Shown: positions 38,085 through 47,681, numbered from the stretch's first letter. The stretch: DNA of 64,000 nucleotides from CAZDXB01 sp964509335 (GCA_964509335.1 CAZDXB010000008.1:1-64000); one strand, 5' to 3'. Notes: generated from the sequence alone by a model not told the origin. Numbers and translations are program-made.

Positions 38085-38489
38085 ATGACTTCCGCTACCC
38101 GGGTTATTATTGCGACCATTTTAGGCGTTATTTTCGGTTTCGTTTGCTTTGCCTTCGCTTCCAGCGGCGAGACGGAATTGCCGACAGCAGTCGCGGTGCA
38201 AATTATTTTAAGTAGAACGCTTATTGGTTTTGCTATTGGAATTAGCGCGATTAGGATGCATTGGGTTTTACACGGTATCGTTATGGGTGTTATTTTTAGC
38301 TTGCCGCTGGCGTTTAGCGGTTTAATGGCGCCGGAAAATCCAGAATTCAGCAAAACGGCAATGTTTATTTGGACTATCGTATTAGGCTTGATTTACGGAT
38401 TTCTAATTGAGTTGATTACTTCCGTTATCTTTAAAGCCAAACAAGGAGACAAAGAAGAAAAGACTCCCGAAGCCGCGCCAAGCGAATAG
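38085..38489 (+). CDS. Small four-helix membrane protein, unknown
   Basis: A 134-residue inner-membrane protein with four hydrophobic segments (about 6-28, 36-54, 60-78, 92-116) and a charged, Pro/Glu-rich cytoplasmic tail. Two Met-His-type residues lie around RMHWVLHGIVMGVIF. No family was recognised. The ATG is preceded by AAGAGGTG. It converges on the permease gene with 14 bases between stops. Confidence 0.6.
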   Translation: MTSATRVIIATILGVIFGFVCFAFASSGETELPTAVAVQIILSRTLIGFAIGISAIRMHWVLHGIVMGVIFSLPLAFSGLMAPENPEFSKTAMFIWTIVLGLIYGFLIELITSVIFKAKQGDKEEKTPEAAPSE

Positions 38490-38503
38490 TAACTTTTTAT
38501 TCG

Positions 38504-39730
38504 CTATTTAAATCTAAAAACCTTAACCGGAGAGACGCGCGCCGCCGTATAAGACGGTATTAGCGAAGCGAGGAGAGAAAGGAGCGTAGAAACTCCGATT
38601 ACGGCTACAAAATACCATAACTCGAACTTAATCGGCAAGTAATCGAGGAAGTAGATATCTCCGTCCAAAGCGAAGAAATTTAAATTCTGCTGCAGAAAGC
38701 CGAAGGCGAATCCCGCGGCGCAGCCGATTAACGCGCCAAAAAATCCTAGCGAAACGCCTTGATAAAGGAATATTCTAACGACGTTTTTGTCGCTCATTCC
38801 CAAAGCTCTAAGGATTCCGATTGTTCCGGTTTTTTCTACGATCGCTATGAGCAGTATGGTCAATATATTGAAAACGGCGACAACGCTGATTAAACCGAGA
38901 ACTAAGGGGATAGGCGCTTTTTGCATTTCTATCCAAGCGAAAATCGAACTGTGTATATCGAAAACGGAGAACGAGTAAAACGGATAGCCGAGAAAGGCGT
39001 TTATCGAATCGGAAATATCGTCGGCTTTATCGACGTCGTTTAATATGACGTCTAAGGAAACGGCGGAGTTTTCCGGGAAGTTAAAGAAAGAGCGAACGGT
39101 TTGGAATGGGGCGTAAACGTAAATGTCGTCGTATTTCGCCATCCCAGTTTCATAAATCCCGACAACTTTAAATTTATCAACGTCGGGGAAGTTAAAACTG
39201 GATTTTTCCGAGTCTGTAATAGCGTAGAGGACGGCTTGGTCGCCTATGTTTAAATTGAGCTTTTTCGCGAGCCTTTCGCCGATAACGATTTCTTTAGCGG
39301 TTTTAGACGAAAAGTCGAAATTGCCGGGTTTGATATTTTGCCGTACTCCGGTAATATCGAATTCTTTTTTGTAGCCGCTTATCATAACCCCTTCCACGTA
39401 TTCGCCGGAGCTTATCAAGCTCTCACGTTCGATTTTCGGGGCGATATTTTTTATTTCCGAAAATTCATTTTTCAAGCGTTGGGAGATTTTGTCGAAATCT
39501 TTAATCGGATTTTTATTGAATTCGCCAATCGATGCGTGAGCGGTGAATTTGACCGCTTTGTTTTTTAGTTCGTTTTCGAATCCGTAAAGAACCGACAAGG
39601 AAACAATAAGAGCCGCGCTTCCCAGCGTAACGCTAATTAAAGCTACGGCTCTTGCGAAATTAAGAAATTTTTGATTTTTGCTCGAAGCCGAAATCCTTTT
39701 TGAAGCGAATCTTATCAGCTTGAAGTTCAT
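38504..39730 (-). CDS. LolC/LolE-type ABC permease (FtsX family)
   Basis: The 408-residue inner-membrane protein has one N-terminal helix (about 20-45), a large periplasmic MacB-like domain (about 50-240), and three C-terminal helices (about 255-400) of the FtsX type. These include EKTGTIGILRALGMSDKNVVRIFLYQGVSLGFFGALIG, a coupling-helix region. It likely extracts lipoproteins or works in envelope export with a LolD-like ATPase encoded elsewhere. The start is set at ATG 39730, because the extra 27 residues of the longer frame overlap moxR and are not membrane-like. It begins one base after the moxR stop. Confidence 0.85.
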   Translation of the reverse strand: MNFKLIRFASKRISASSKNQKFLNFARAVALISVTLGSAALIVSLSVLYGFENELKNKAVKFTAHASIGEFNKNPIKDFDKISQRLKNEFSEIKNIAPKIERESLISSGEYVEGVMISGYKKEFDITGVRQNIKPGNFDFSSKTAKEIVIGERLAKKLNLNIGDQAVLYAITDSEKSSFNFPDVDKFKVVGIYETGMAKYDDIYVYAPFQTVRSFFNFPENSAVSLDVILNDVDKADDISDSINAFLGYPFYSFSVFDIHSSIFAWIEMQKAPIPLVLGLISVVAVFNILTILLIAIVEKTGTIGILRALGMSDKNVVRIFLYQGVSLGFFGALIGCAAGFAFGFLQQNLNFFALDGDIYFLDYLPIKFELWYFVAVIGVSTLLSLLASLIPSYTAARVSPVKVFRFK

Positions 39731-39731
39731 T

Positions 39732-40721
39732 TTATTTTTGTTTTTCGAGCAACATATTGACGATGTCGCTAGGGGCGACGTTTTCGGCTTCCGCGTTGAA
39801 GTTTGTAACAAGTCGATGCCTCAGTACGGACAGGGCGACCGCGTTAACGTCGTCGATTTCGGGAGTGTATCTGCCGGATAATACGGCTCTCGTTTTGGCG
39901 CCCAAAATCAAATATTGAGAAGCTCGCGGTCCGGCGCCGTAGTTGACGTAATCGTTTATGAAGTCGCTCGCTCCGTTCGAAGGTCGCGTGGCTCTCGCTA
40001 GTTTAACCGAATACTCCAAAACGTTTTCGGAAACGGGCGCTCTTCTAACTAAATCTTGAAATTCTACAATTTCTTTGCCCGCTAACACTCTTTTTACGTC
40101 TGGGACGTAACCGGCGGTTGTAGTTTTAACTATTTCTTCTTCTTCGCTTTTGCTGGGGTAGTCCAGCCAAATGTTGAGCATAAATCTGTCTAATTGGGCT
40201 TCCGGTAATGGATACGTTCCTTCTTGCTCTATTGGATTTTGAGTCGCTAAAACGAAGAACGGTTCTTCGAGTTTATAAGTCTGTCCCGAGGCGGTTACGT
40301 CGCGTTCTTCCATCGCCTCCAATAAAGCCGATTGAGTTTTTGGGGGCGTTCTGTTTATTTCGTCGGCTAATAATATGTTGCAGAAAATTGGACCTTGGAC
40401 GAAGCGAAATTGTTTTTCGCCGGTCGTAACGTTCGTTTCTATTACTTCGTTGCCGGTAATGTCCGCCGGCATTAAGTCGGGAGTGAATTGTATTCTGCTA
40501 TATTTCAAATCGAGAGCTTTCGCTAGCGTTTTTATCATTAGCGTTTTAGCTAAACCGGGAACGCCTATTAACAATACGTGTCCTCTCGCGAAAAGCGATA
40601 TTAAGATATTGTCGATAATATCGGTTTGTCCGACGATAACTTTAGATATTTCTTTTTTTACCTTTTCGATAGCTTCAGCCAATCGTTCCGTCTTTTGCAA
40701 ATCCTCTGAGTCTTTTTTCAT
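39732..40721 (-). CDS. moxR: MoxR-family AAA+ ATPase
   Basis: The 329-residue cytosolic AAA+ protein has Walker A GVPGLAKTL (about 53-61), Walker B LLADEINRTPPKTQSALLEAMEE (about 115-137), sensor ATQNPIEQEGTYPLPEAQLDRF (about 158-179) and a C-terminal lid. MoxR proteins act as chaperones that help assemble von Willebrand-factor-A partner proteins or metal centres. Here no VWA or DUF58 gene follows; a LolC/E-like permease lies one base downstream. The ATG at 40721 is used rather than the TTG one codon upstream. Confidence 0.92.
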   Translation of the reverse strand: MKKDSEDLQKTERLAEAIEKVKKEISKVIVGQTDIIDNILISLFARGHVLLIGVPGLAKTLMIKTLAKALDLKYSRIQFTPDLMPADITGNEVIETNVTTGEKQFRFVQGPIFCNILLADEINRTPPKTQSALLEAMEERDVTASGQTYKLEEPFFVLATQNPIEQEGTYPLPEAQLDRFMLNIWLDYPSKSEEEEIVKTTTAGYVPDVKRVLAGKEIVEFQDLVRRAPVSENVLEYSVKLARATRPSNGASDFINDYVNYGAGPRASQYLILGAKTRAVLSGRYTPEIDDVNAVALSVLRHRLVTNFNAEAENVAPSDIVNMLLEKQK

Positions 40722-40841
40722 CAAAGCGCCTTTTTTTGTGTTACGTAAAAATAGATAGACGAATAAAAAATTTAAAGATTGAATTTACAAATTAATTAGC
40801 GTTTTATCTCTTGTTTTTTTCGATGAATTTTGATGTCGAAT

Positions 40842-40876
40842 AAAAAAGGACGCTCCGATTAAATCGAAACGTCCTT
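40842..40876 (-). terminator. Terminator of the OmpA/PD40 gene
   Basis: On the minus strand AAGGACG...CGTCCTT, with an internal CGATTTAATCG arm, is followed by TTTTTA. It starts 24 bases after the stop of the gene at 40900. Confidence 0.8.
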
Positions 40877-40899
40877 GATACAGCGTTTATTTTAAACGT

Positions 40900-43563
40900 T
40901 TATTTCTCGAATTGCGATAGCGGCGTTTTTATTGTTACCTGAACCGTTCTATTGTAGAATCTTCCTTCGGGGAGGCTGTTGTCGTATAACGGTTCGTCTT
41001 CGCCGACTCCTCGTTTTATTAATTCGGCGTATTTTCCTCTGGTCTTGCGTCTTATTCCTTTGTAAACCGTGTTTGCTCTTCTGTCGGACAATCTTTGATT
41101 ATGCTCGTATAATCCGACAACGTCGGTATGACCGATAATATCTATGCGAGAGATAGGGTAAATTCTATTAAAAACGTAATTTTGCATAATTCTGTCGTAT
41201 AGTTCTCTTGAGTTGGCGCGGTCGAACGGGAATAAAATTAAAATATATCTCTCGCGTGTGCTGTCCTCTCCAATTCCGATTTTTCTGTTTTCCTCCATCG
41301 CTTGCATCACGGGAATTTCAATCTCGGGCGATTTACATTCCTTGTCCGTTTTAGTAGTGATTACTAGCCTAGCTTTAAATGGGACTTCGTCTTTAGGAAG
41401 GACGCCGTCTTTGCTGTACCAGTCCCATTGTTTGTGTTTGTCCGTAACGCCTACTTCTTTTAACGTAGCCCATTCTTTTCCGCCTCTGTTAATTTCGATT
41501 CTTCTTTTCGCCACCAACATATCGGCGATTCCGTTATTCAAAACGAATTTCATTTTATCCGGCTGCGGGAAAGTTGTCGGTTCTATGTCGAATACGGGTT
41601 TTCTTATTTCCCAATCGTCGCTTAGGATTTCTACCCTTCTGTTCTCTTGTATGCCTAAAGAATCGTCAATGTTGGAGACAACCTTTGGTTTTAGTCTAGT
41701 CCTGATTTTCATTCTATCTTCGCTAATTCCCCAAACGTCTTTAAAATAGTCGTAAACGGCTTGCGCTCTTTTTTTAGATAACTCTTTATCTTTTTCTGCA
41801 TCTGCTGTACCGTCTATGCATCCCACTAATGTAATTTTGGTATCGGGATGTTTATTCATTCTAAAACCGTACACATTTAGCAAGTTGTAGTATTTGTTCA
41901 GAGTTCCGCCCGGTATAGTCGTATCGCTGAAATATCTCTTTTTTTCGGGGGAATCATAAAGCACGTATCTATCGGGAATTTTTGCCGAACCGAAGTCGAA
42001 AAACACGTAATTCAATAAAGGAAATACGTCCCAAGTTTTGACTCCTTTCATTACTAATCCTCTAAATCCCGCAATTTCAGGATTGTCCTCTTTGTGCGTT
42101 CTTACGTGCTCTGATTCGTCGATTTCTGTGTCGAGAACAGGCGTTTTTCCCATAGTAAGAGTAACGTAGATTTCGTCTTCGGTTTTGCCGGCTTCGTCCG
42201 CTTTGTCTGTTGTTTTTGGTCTTGTAACTTGAACGATTTCGGTTGTTTCGCCGTATTTGTCGTTTTTAGCCGTTACGTTTAAGTTGATAAATTGGTTATT
42301 GTCTTGCGGGGGACCGTAGTCTTTGTTAGATATAATGATTTCGGCTTCATTTCTATATTGATGGACGCTGTCTTTGGACGTTTTGTCTGTCAATGGATTT
42401 TTTATCGTAATTTCAGCCGGAATTAAAGCCTGACTGCATTCGTCGATTACGGTTATTTTTACGATTTTCGTTTTGAAGAAAGTAGGCACGAACGCCATAA
42501 ACAAATCGTAATCGCCTTGGTAGCCTTCTAAGTCTTTTCTTTTAGAAGAAAAGTAAATTACGTCGCCGCCCGCCGGCAAACTAATAAACGCCTCGTTTTC
42601 GTCTGTGTTAATAGGCTCGCCCAAGTTTTGCGGCTTTGACCATTCTTTCGTTTCCGGGTCGAGTCTGGTTACGTAAAAGTCAAGTCCGCCAACGTTTGGA
42701 GAATAGCCGTCGGAGGCGAAGAAAAGAGTAACTCCGTCGGCTCCAATAAACGGCGAAAATTCCGTCTTGGCGGTATTAATTTCCGTTAAGTTCTCCGCCG
42801 GTTTAAACTCTTCCATATCCCAATCGTAATCGCAATACCAGATGTCGAAATTTTTGTCGCCGTTGGGACCGGGTCTATTTGAGATAAAGTAAAGACGGTC
42901 TTTTCCGGCTGTGATTGAAGGCTGGGATTCCCACCTTTCGGAGTTGACGTTCGGACCTAAATTAAAGGGTCTGCCCCACTGGTCGCCTTGTATTTCCGTC
43001 TTGTAAATATCGCAACTTCCGAGACCGTCCGGTCGGTTGCATCCGGTAAAATAAAGCGATTGCCGGTCGGCGGCGATTGACGCCGCTCCTTCGTTGAACG
43101 GAGTGTTTACGCCGACGTTGCCTAAATTTGTGGTCGTGTCAATATTGTATGGTTCGAAAAAGTTTGTGTCGAGTCTTTCGGCTTTTTTTACCGCCCAGAA
43201 ATCGTGCGAATTCACGCCCGCCTCGGGGTTGTATTTGCTGCCTTCGCGATCGGAGACGAAGTATAGCGTTCTGCCGTCCGCGCTTATTGTGGGAGCGTAA
43301 TCTAGTCTTTCCGAGTTTACTCCCGCAACTCCTAAGTTAATTATTCTTATTGATTCCTTCTTAAGTATGGTGCCGTCGTCTTCTTGAAGCGGAGCTTCTG
43401 AAGAGCTTTCGGAACCGCTTAAAGCGGCGTAAGTTTCAACGGAGCTTCGATTAAATTTCTTGTCTCCGTTATTTCCGTCGTTTTGTCCTTTCGCGGGTAA
43501 AGTTACCGTTAGCAAAGCGGCTAAAAAGAAAAATCCTATAAGTTGTAAAAAATTCCTACGCAT
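40900..43563 (-). CDS. PorE-like outer-membrane protein with PD40 propeller and two OmpA domains
   Basis: The 887-residue protein has a signal peptide (about 1-26, cleavage after PAKG). A PD40/WD40-like propeller follows (about 75-360; units such as SADGRTLYFVSDREG, AADRQSLYFTGCNRP, GADGVTLFFASDGY), then a carboxypeptidase-regulatory-like domain (about 370-455). Two OmpA-C-like domains end the chain (about 520-655 and 760-885), each with the L-S-x-x-R-A block (LSKKRAQAVY, LSDRRANTVY) and ending NRRVEI and NRTVQV. This order resembles the T9SS component PorE, except that PorE has an N-terminal TPR and only one OmpA domain. It would be periplasmic and peptidoglycan-linked. A terminator follows. 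It is transcribed away from the aconitase-X genes. Confidence 0.78.
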   Translation of the reverse strand: MRRNFLQLIGFFFLAALLTVTLPAKGQNDGNNGDKKFNRSSVETYAALSGSESSSEAPLQEDDGTILKKESIRIINLGVAGVNSERLDYAPTISADGRTLYFVSDREGSKYNPEAGVNSHDFWAVKKAERLDTNFFEPYNIDTTTNLGNVGVNTPFNEGAASIAADRQSLYFTGCNRPDGLGSCDIYKTEIQGDQWGRPFNLGPNVNSERWESQPSITAGKDRLYFISNRPGPNGDKNFDIWYCDYDWDMEEFKPAENLTEINTAKTEFSPFIGADGVTLFFASDGYSPNVGGLDFYVTRLDPETKEWSKPQNLGEPINTDENEAFISLPAGGDVIYFSSKRKDLEGYQGDYDLFMAFVPTFFKTKIVKITVIDECSQALIPAEITIKNPLTDKTSKDSVHQYRNEAEIIISNKDYGPPQDNNQFINLNVTAKNDKYGETTEIVQVTRPKTTDKADEAGKTEDEIYVTLTMGKTPVLDTEIDESEHVRTHKEDNPEIAGFRGLVMKGVKTWDVFPLLNYVFFDFGSAKIPDRYVLYDSPEKKRYFSDTTIPGGTLNKYYNLLNVYGFRMNKHPDTKITLVGCIDGTADAEKDKELSKKRAQAVYDYFKDVWGISEDRMKIRTRLKPKVVSNIDDSLGIQENRRVEILSDDWEIRKPVFDIEPTTFPQPDKMKFVLNNGIADMLVAKRRIEINRGGKEWATLKEVGVTDKHKQWDWYSKDGVLPKDEVPFKARLVITTKTDKECKSPEIEIPVMQAMEENRKIGIGEDSTRERYILILFPFDRANSRELYDRIMQNYVFNRIYPISRIDIIGHTDVVGLYEHNQRLSDRRANTVYKGIRRKTRGKYAELIKRGVGEDEPLYDNSLPEGRFYNRTVQVTIKTPLSQFEK

Positions 43564-43983
43564 ATATCGCTACCCGTCAAATTATTTAAACACTAATTAT
43601 TTTTCCGAAAAATTTTAAATTTCAATTTAATATTTTCATTTGACTTTCGTCAATACTTTTTAGTTAAAAATTGTTAATTAGTTTCTAATTTTCAATCCTT
43701 TTTTCAAATTTTGTTTCATTTAAAGTTAGTTAATTTAACGTTAAATTTATAAAAATAAAAGTTATTTTCGACATAGTATTTTTTACTAATTGATTTTAGT
43801 ATTTCCAACCATTTCTAATAATCCCGCTACTCGTCAACGCGTTAGTTGTTTATCGTCTAGTGACCTCCTAACTTTAAGTCTATTTCAATAGGAACTATTG
43901 CGATTTATATTCTATTATTTTTTGGCTTGAAAGTATCAAATCGTTAATTTAGAGCGGGTTCATATTAATATAAGAGGAAAGTT
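43564..43983. promoter_or_regulatory. Divergent AT-rich region between the OmpA/PD40 gene and acnX
   Basis: 420 very AT-rich bases with no open frame of note. They must contain the two outward promoters. No specific operator, riboswitch or RNA was identified. Confidence 0.5.
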
Positions 43984-45243
43984 ATGAAGCTAAGCGATCG
44001 CGAAAAATCTATGCTAAACGGCGACGAAGGCGACGCGGCGGCGGAAGCTCTCGATTATATCGTTCAGTTCGGCGAAGCTTTCCAAGCCGAGCGATTAATT
44101 GACGTTTCGCTGTGTATTTATCCCGCCGAGCAATCGATATACGAAGGGATGGTGGACGACGCAGTCGAATACGCCGATAGAGGCGCGAAAGTTAGAGTCC
44201 CCAGCGCTTCGACCACTTTGTCGAACGATTTGGAGCGCCCCGGAATAACGGGATGCCCTAAAGAGTTAGAAGACATTCAATCGAAAATACAATACGCTCA
44301 CAGAAATATGGGCGTTCTCGAAACTTACACTTGCGCTCCGCAAAATCTGGGCTTCGTAGCGCCAAAAGGCTCTTACGCCGGGCTTGTCGAGAGCAGCGCT
44401 ATTATATACTACAATTCAGTTTTAGGCGTTAAGGCGAACAGGGGCGGGATGTTCACGCGATATACCGCCGTTTGCGGCAAATATCCGTTGATGGGGTATC
44501 TTTTGGACGAAAATCGAAAAGGGACGCGTCAGTTCGACGTTGATATACCGCCCGAAAAGTTGCGGACCTACGACGCATATTCGGCGCTTGGAATGCACAT
44601 TGGCGCTATTGTCGGAAGCGAAGTCCCTGTGATAAATGGAATAAAGCCGTCGAGGAACGAGTTTTTGCTGGGGTTGGGAGCGGCTTTGGCGACTTCCGGC
44701 TCGGTTACATTATTTCACATTCCGGGAGTTACGCCCGAAGCCCGAACGGTTGAAGAAGCTTTCAAAGGCGAGAAGCCTCGCGAAAAATTCAAGGTTACAG
44801 AAAAAGATTTGCAAGACGTTTACGAAGAATGGACTAATATAGAGAGCGGCGAGCCGATAGATTTCGTTCAATTGGGATGTCCGCATTATAATCTAGAGCA
44901 ATTGAGGGAGTTGGCGGAAAAATTGGAAGGAAAGAAAATTTCCAGCGACGTTCGTTTTTGGATTTGCACGAACAGAATGACTCGCAAGCAAGCCGAATAT
45001 TCCGGCTACGTTAAAACAATAGAGGACGCCGGCGCTTTAGTAGTCGCCGACACTTGCCCCGTGGAAAGCCATCTAAGAAAATCGACTTGCCGGGATTACG
45101 GCTTAAAAGTTCCGAACGTCGAAGCGATGGTTAGCGACAGCGGCAAGATGATAAGATACGTAGGCGACTTGATAGGGTGCAAGACGGCTTTGAGAAATCT
45201 TGACCAATGTATTGAATCGGCAATAAAAGGGAGGCTTCAGTAA
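43984..45243 (+). CDS. Aconitase-X large subunit (AcnX catalytic domain, DUF521)
   Basis: The 419-residue protein matches the AcnX large subunit. It starts KLSDREKSMLNGDEGDAAAEALDYIVQFGEAF, and carries ASTTLSND, a PKELEDIQ...MGVLETYTCAPQN segment, and a late Cys cluster DTCPVESHLRKSTC. A QLGCPHYNLEQL segment and these cysteines are candidates for the Fe-S site. AcnX enzymes are hydro-lyases: cis-3-hydroxy-L-proline dehydratase in some bacteria and mevalonate 5-phosphate dehydratase in archaea. No proline-catabolic or mevalonate gene is near, so the substrate is open. AAGAGGAAAG precedes the ATG. The stop overlaps the small-subunit ATG by one base. Confidence 0.85.
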   Translation: MKLSDREKSMLNGDEGDAAAEALDYIVQFGEAFQAERLIDVSLCIYPAEQSIYEGMVDDAVEYADRGAKVRVPSASTTLSNDLERPGITGCPKELEDIQSKIQYAHRNMGVLETYTCAPQNLGFVAPKGSYAGLVESSAIIYYNSVLGVKANRGGMFTRYTAVCGKYPLMGYLLDENRKGTRQFDVDIPPEKLRTYDAYSALGMHIGAIVGSEVPVINGIKPSRNEFLLGLGAALATSGSVTLFHIPGVTPEARTVEEAFKGEKPREKFKVTEKDLQDVYEEWTNIESGEPIDFVQLGCPHYNLEQLRELAEKLEGKKISSDVRFWICTNRMTRKQAEYSGYVKTIEDAGALVVADTCPVESHLRKSTCRDYGLKVPNVEAMVSDSGKMIRYVGDLIGCKTALRNLDQCIESAIKGRLQ

Positions 45244-45653
45244 TGAGCAAAAAATATAAAGTCAGAAAAATTGTTCGCGGTTCCGCCGAAGGCGAGGCGA
45301 TTGTTTACGACGGGGCTTTTTCCTTTTTAGGCGATATTGACTTGGGGAACGCCGAGATAATAGCCGAAGGCAACCCGAACAAGGGAATAGCGGCGAAAGA
45401 TAAGATATTGATATATAAAGACACCAAAGGATCTTCCGGCGGTATGATTGTATTAATGACGCTGGCTAGAAAAAAAATCGCGCCCGCCGCTATCGTTACC
45501 GTTAAGCCGGTCGATTACAATCTTGCCGAAGGGGCTATATTATCGCAAGTTCCGTTCGCTTGCGAACCGGACGGAGACGTCCTCGGCGAAATAAAAACAG
45601 GGGACAAAGTAAGAGTCAACGCCGATGAAGGCGTTTTAGAGCTTATCGATTAG
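45243..45653 (+). CDS. Aconitase-X small subunit (swivel domain, DUF126)
   Basis: The 136-residue partner of the AcnX large subunit has a swivelling beta-barrel fold. It shows IVRGSAEGEAIVYDGAFSFLG (about 9-29), a KDTKGSSGGMIVL block with the conserved Ser pair (about 59-71), and an IVTVKPVDYNLAEGAI segment (about 84-99). Separate large and small chains are the two-gene form of AcnX. The ATG overlaps the upstream TAA (TAATG), so translation is coupled. It converges on secG with 20 bases between stops. Confidence 0.88.
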   Translation: MSKKYKVRKIVRGSAEGEAIVYDGAFSFLGDIDLGNAEIIAEGNPNKGIAAKDKILIYKDTKGSSGGMIVLMTLARKKIAPAAIVTVKPVDYNLAEGAILSQVPFACEPDGDVLGEIKTGDKVRVNADEGVLELID

Positions 45654-45673
45654 CGGTTAATTAAAACTTGCTT

Positions 45674-46084
45674 TTATTCTTGAGGTTCTTTCGGTTGCGG
45701 TTTAGGCGTAGTTTGTACCTGACCCTCGGGCGGCGCCATCGGTTGCGCTCCGGGCTGTTGCGCTGGAGGCGGCGTTAAAGAAGGTTGTTGGTTTAACGGC
45801 ACTTCCGCTCCCTCGGTTACCGGTCTTTTACGTTCTTGAGTAGCTTCCGGTTGCCCGACAAAGAATTTGTTCGTCATCAATACGAAGAATAAAATTATAG
45901 CCGCTATCCATTTAGTAACGCGCGCTAAAAGGTCGTTGGCTCTTTGCATTCCGAAGACCGCTCCGAACTGGGAGCTAATGCCGCCGAAAGTTGCGGACAA
46001 CTGACCTTTGCCGGGTTGGAGCAATATAACCGTTACTAACAAAACGGCTCCAATTATGATTAACATTGTCAATATTGAATACAT
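45674..46084 (-). CDS. secG: Preprotein translocase subunit SecG
   Basis: A 136-residue small membrane component of the SecYEG channel. Two hydrophobic helices (about 3-23 and 55-75) flank the SecG signature LLQPGKGQLSATFGG and FGMQRANDLLARVTKW. The C-terminal 55 residues are Pro/Gln-rich and extend the protein well past E. coli SecG (110). Such tails are common in this phylum. It faces the AcnX genes and is divergent from murE. Confidence 0.9.
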   Translation of the reverse strand: MYSILTMLIIIGAVLLVTVILLQPGKGQLSATFGGISSQFGAVFGMQRANDLLARVTKWIAAIILFFVLMTNKFFVGQPEATQERKRPVTEGAEVPLNQQPSLTPPPAQQPGAQPMAPPEGQVQTTPKPQPKEPQE

Positions 46085-46214
46085 AATCCTTAATCCTTAT
46101 ATTCTATTCTTCATTTTCTTTATTTAAGAACGACAAAGTTAAGGATTAATTTTTTTTATTCAAATTGTTTTTTTAATTAAGTTGCTTTTTTTTGAGTTCA
46201 GAATTTGGGAAAAT

Positions 46215-47681
46215 ATGAAACTGAGGGATTTATTAAAAGGAATTGAACGCAAACGGTCGTTTGGAAACGAAGATATAGAAATAGAGGGTGTTTCCTACGA
46301 TTCGAGAAAGACTGGCGAAGGAGACGTTTTTGTAGCTATTCCGGGGACTATTGCCGACGGACATAAATACGCTAGCGACGCTATTGATAAAGGGGCGTCG
46401 GCTGTAATTTGCGAAAAGGACATATTCTCCGATAAATACAAAAGAAAAGCGACTATTGTTGTTGTCGAGAACTCCAGAAAAGCGTTAGGCGTCGTTTCTA
46501 ACAATTTTAACGGCGACCCGAGCGCGAAGATGAAGATAATCGGCGTTACGGGAACTAACGGCAAGACGACCGTTACTTTTTTAATCAGGCGAATATTGAA
46601 AGAGAGCGGCGTTAAAACTGGCGTAGTCGGCACGACGGGCATATATTTTGGAAACGAGAAGAAAACGGCGACTCACACGACGCCCGAATCTTTGGAGCTA
46701 ACCGGCATATTGAAGGATATGCTGGAAAAAGGAGCGGAGGCGGCGGTTTTGGAAACGTCGTCGCACGCTCTGCATCAAGGGCGCGTTTCTGAAATCAAAT
46801 TCGACGCCGGCGTTTTTACTAATTTGTCGAGCGAGCATTTGGACTATCACAGCTCGATGGAAGAATACGCCGAAGCTAAGCGAATTTTATTCAAAAACTT
46901 GCCTGAAAAAGGCATAGCCGCGGCGAACGGCGACGATTCGAACGCCGATACTATACTTAAAGAAACGAAAGCGAAAACGGCGAAAGTCGGTAGAAAAAGC
47001 GATTTGAACGATTACCTAATTGAAAACGAAGAACTACGCTCCGGCGGTTCGCGTTTTATCTTAACGAACGAATCCCTAGACGAAATAAACATAGAATTGC
47101 CATTGCCGGGGAGATTTAACGTCGATAACGCCGCGTTGGCGGCGGCGACGGCTCTGGAAATGGGCGTCGCTCCTGAAACAGTAGCCGAAGCTCTGAAAAA
47201 AGCCGAAGGCGCGCCCGGCAGGATGAGTTCTATAAAATTAAGCAACGGCGCGGTAGGAATAGTCGATTACGCTCATACGCCCGACGCGCTCGAAAAAGCT
47301 CTGACTGCTTGCAAGGAATCGTTGAGCGAAGGCGCTAAGTTAATATGCGTTTTTGGCTGCGGCGGAGACAGGGACAAAACAAAAAGGGCGGTAATGGGCG
47401 AAATAGCCGCCAACATTGCCGACGCGATAGTTATTACCGACGACAATCCGAGAACCGAAGATTCGCTTAAAATTATCGAGCAAATATATCGCGGCGTTCC
47501 GAAAGAAAAACGGGGCAAAGTTACAGTCGTATCGAGCAGACGCGACGCTATTATATACGCCGCCGAAAAAGCGCGGAAAAACGACATCGTTTTAGTCGCC
47601 GGTAAGGGACACGAGACTTATCAGATTATTGGCGAGACGAAATACGATTTCGACGATTTAGCGGTTTTATCCGAACTCTAA
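46215..47681 (+). CDS. murE: UDP-N-acetylmuramyl-tripeptide synthetase
   Basis: The 488-residue cytosolic ligase adds the third amino acid to UDP-MurNAc-L-Ala-D-Glu. The three-domain Mur layout shows the Rossmann-type N domain, the P-loop GVTGTNGKTT (about 115-124), the ETSSHALHQGRV block and the C-terminal domain with DDNPRTED. The DNPR motif is the meso-diaminopimelate-specific signature. The start is set at ATG 46215, because the longer frame begins with a TTG in AT-rich DNA. No other mur genes adjoin it, which is unusual, since it often sits in the dcw cluster. Its stop overlaps the next, convergent gene by 4 bases. Confidence 0.95.
   Translation: MKLRDLLKGIERKRSFGNEDIEIEGVSYDSRKTGEGDVFVAIPGTIADGHKYASDAIDKGASAVICEKDIFSDKYKRKATIVVVENSRKALGVVSNNFNGDPSAKMKIIGVTGTNGKTTVTFLIRRILKESGVKTGVVGTTGIYFGNEKKTATHTTPESLELTGILKDMLEKGAEAAVLETSSHALHQGRVSEIKFDAGVFTNLSSEHLDYHSSMEEYAEAKRILFKNLPEKGIAAANGDDSNADTILKETKAKTAKVGRKSDLNDYLIENEELRSGGSRFILTNESLDEINIELPLPGRFNVDNAALAAATALEMGVAPETVAEALKKAEGAPGRMSSIKLSNGAVGIVDYAHTPDALEKALTACKESLSEGAKLICVFGCGGDRDKTKRAVMGEIAANIADAIVITDDNPRTEDSLKIIEQIYRGVPKEKRGKVTVVSSRRDAIIYAAEKARKNDIVLVAGKGHETYQIIGETKYDFDDLAVLSEL

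Noticed and set aside
38063..38353. Minus-strand frame opposite the small membrane protein
   Set aside because: The plus-strand frame has a ribosome site and regular helices; the minus frame is antisense shadow.
39731..39811. Longer N terminus for the LolC/E-like permease
   Set aside because: The extra 27 residues overlap moxR and are unlike FtsX-family starts; ATG 39730 begins a normal membrane N terminus.
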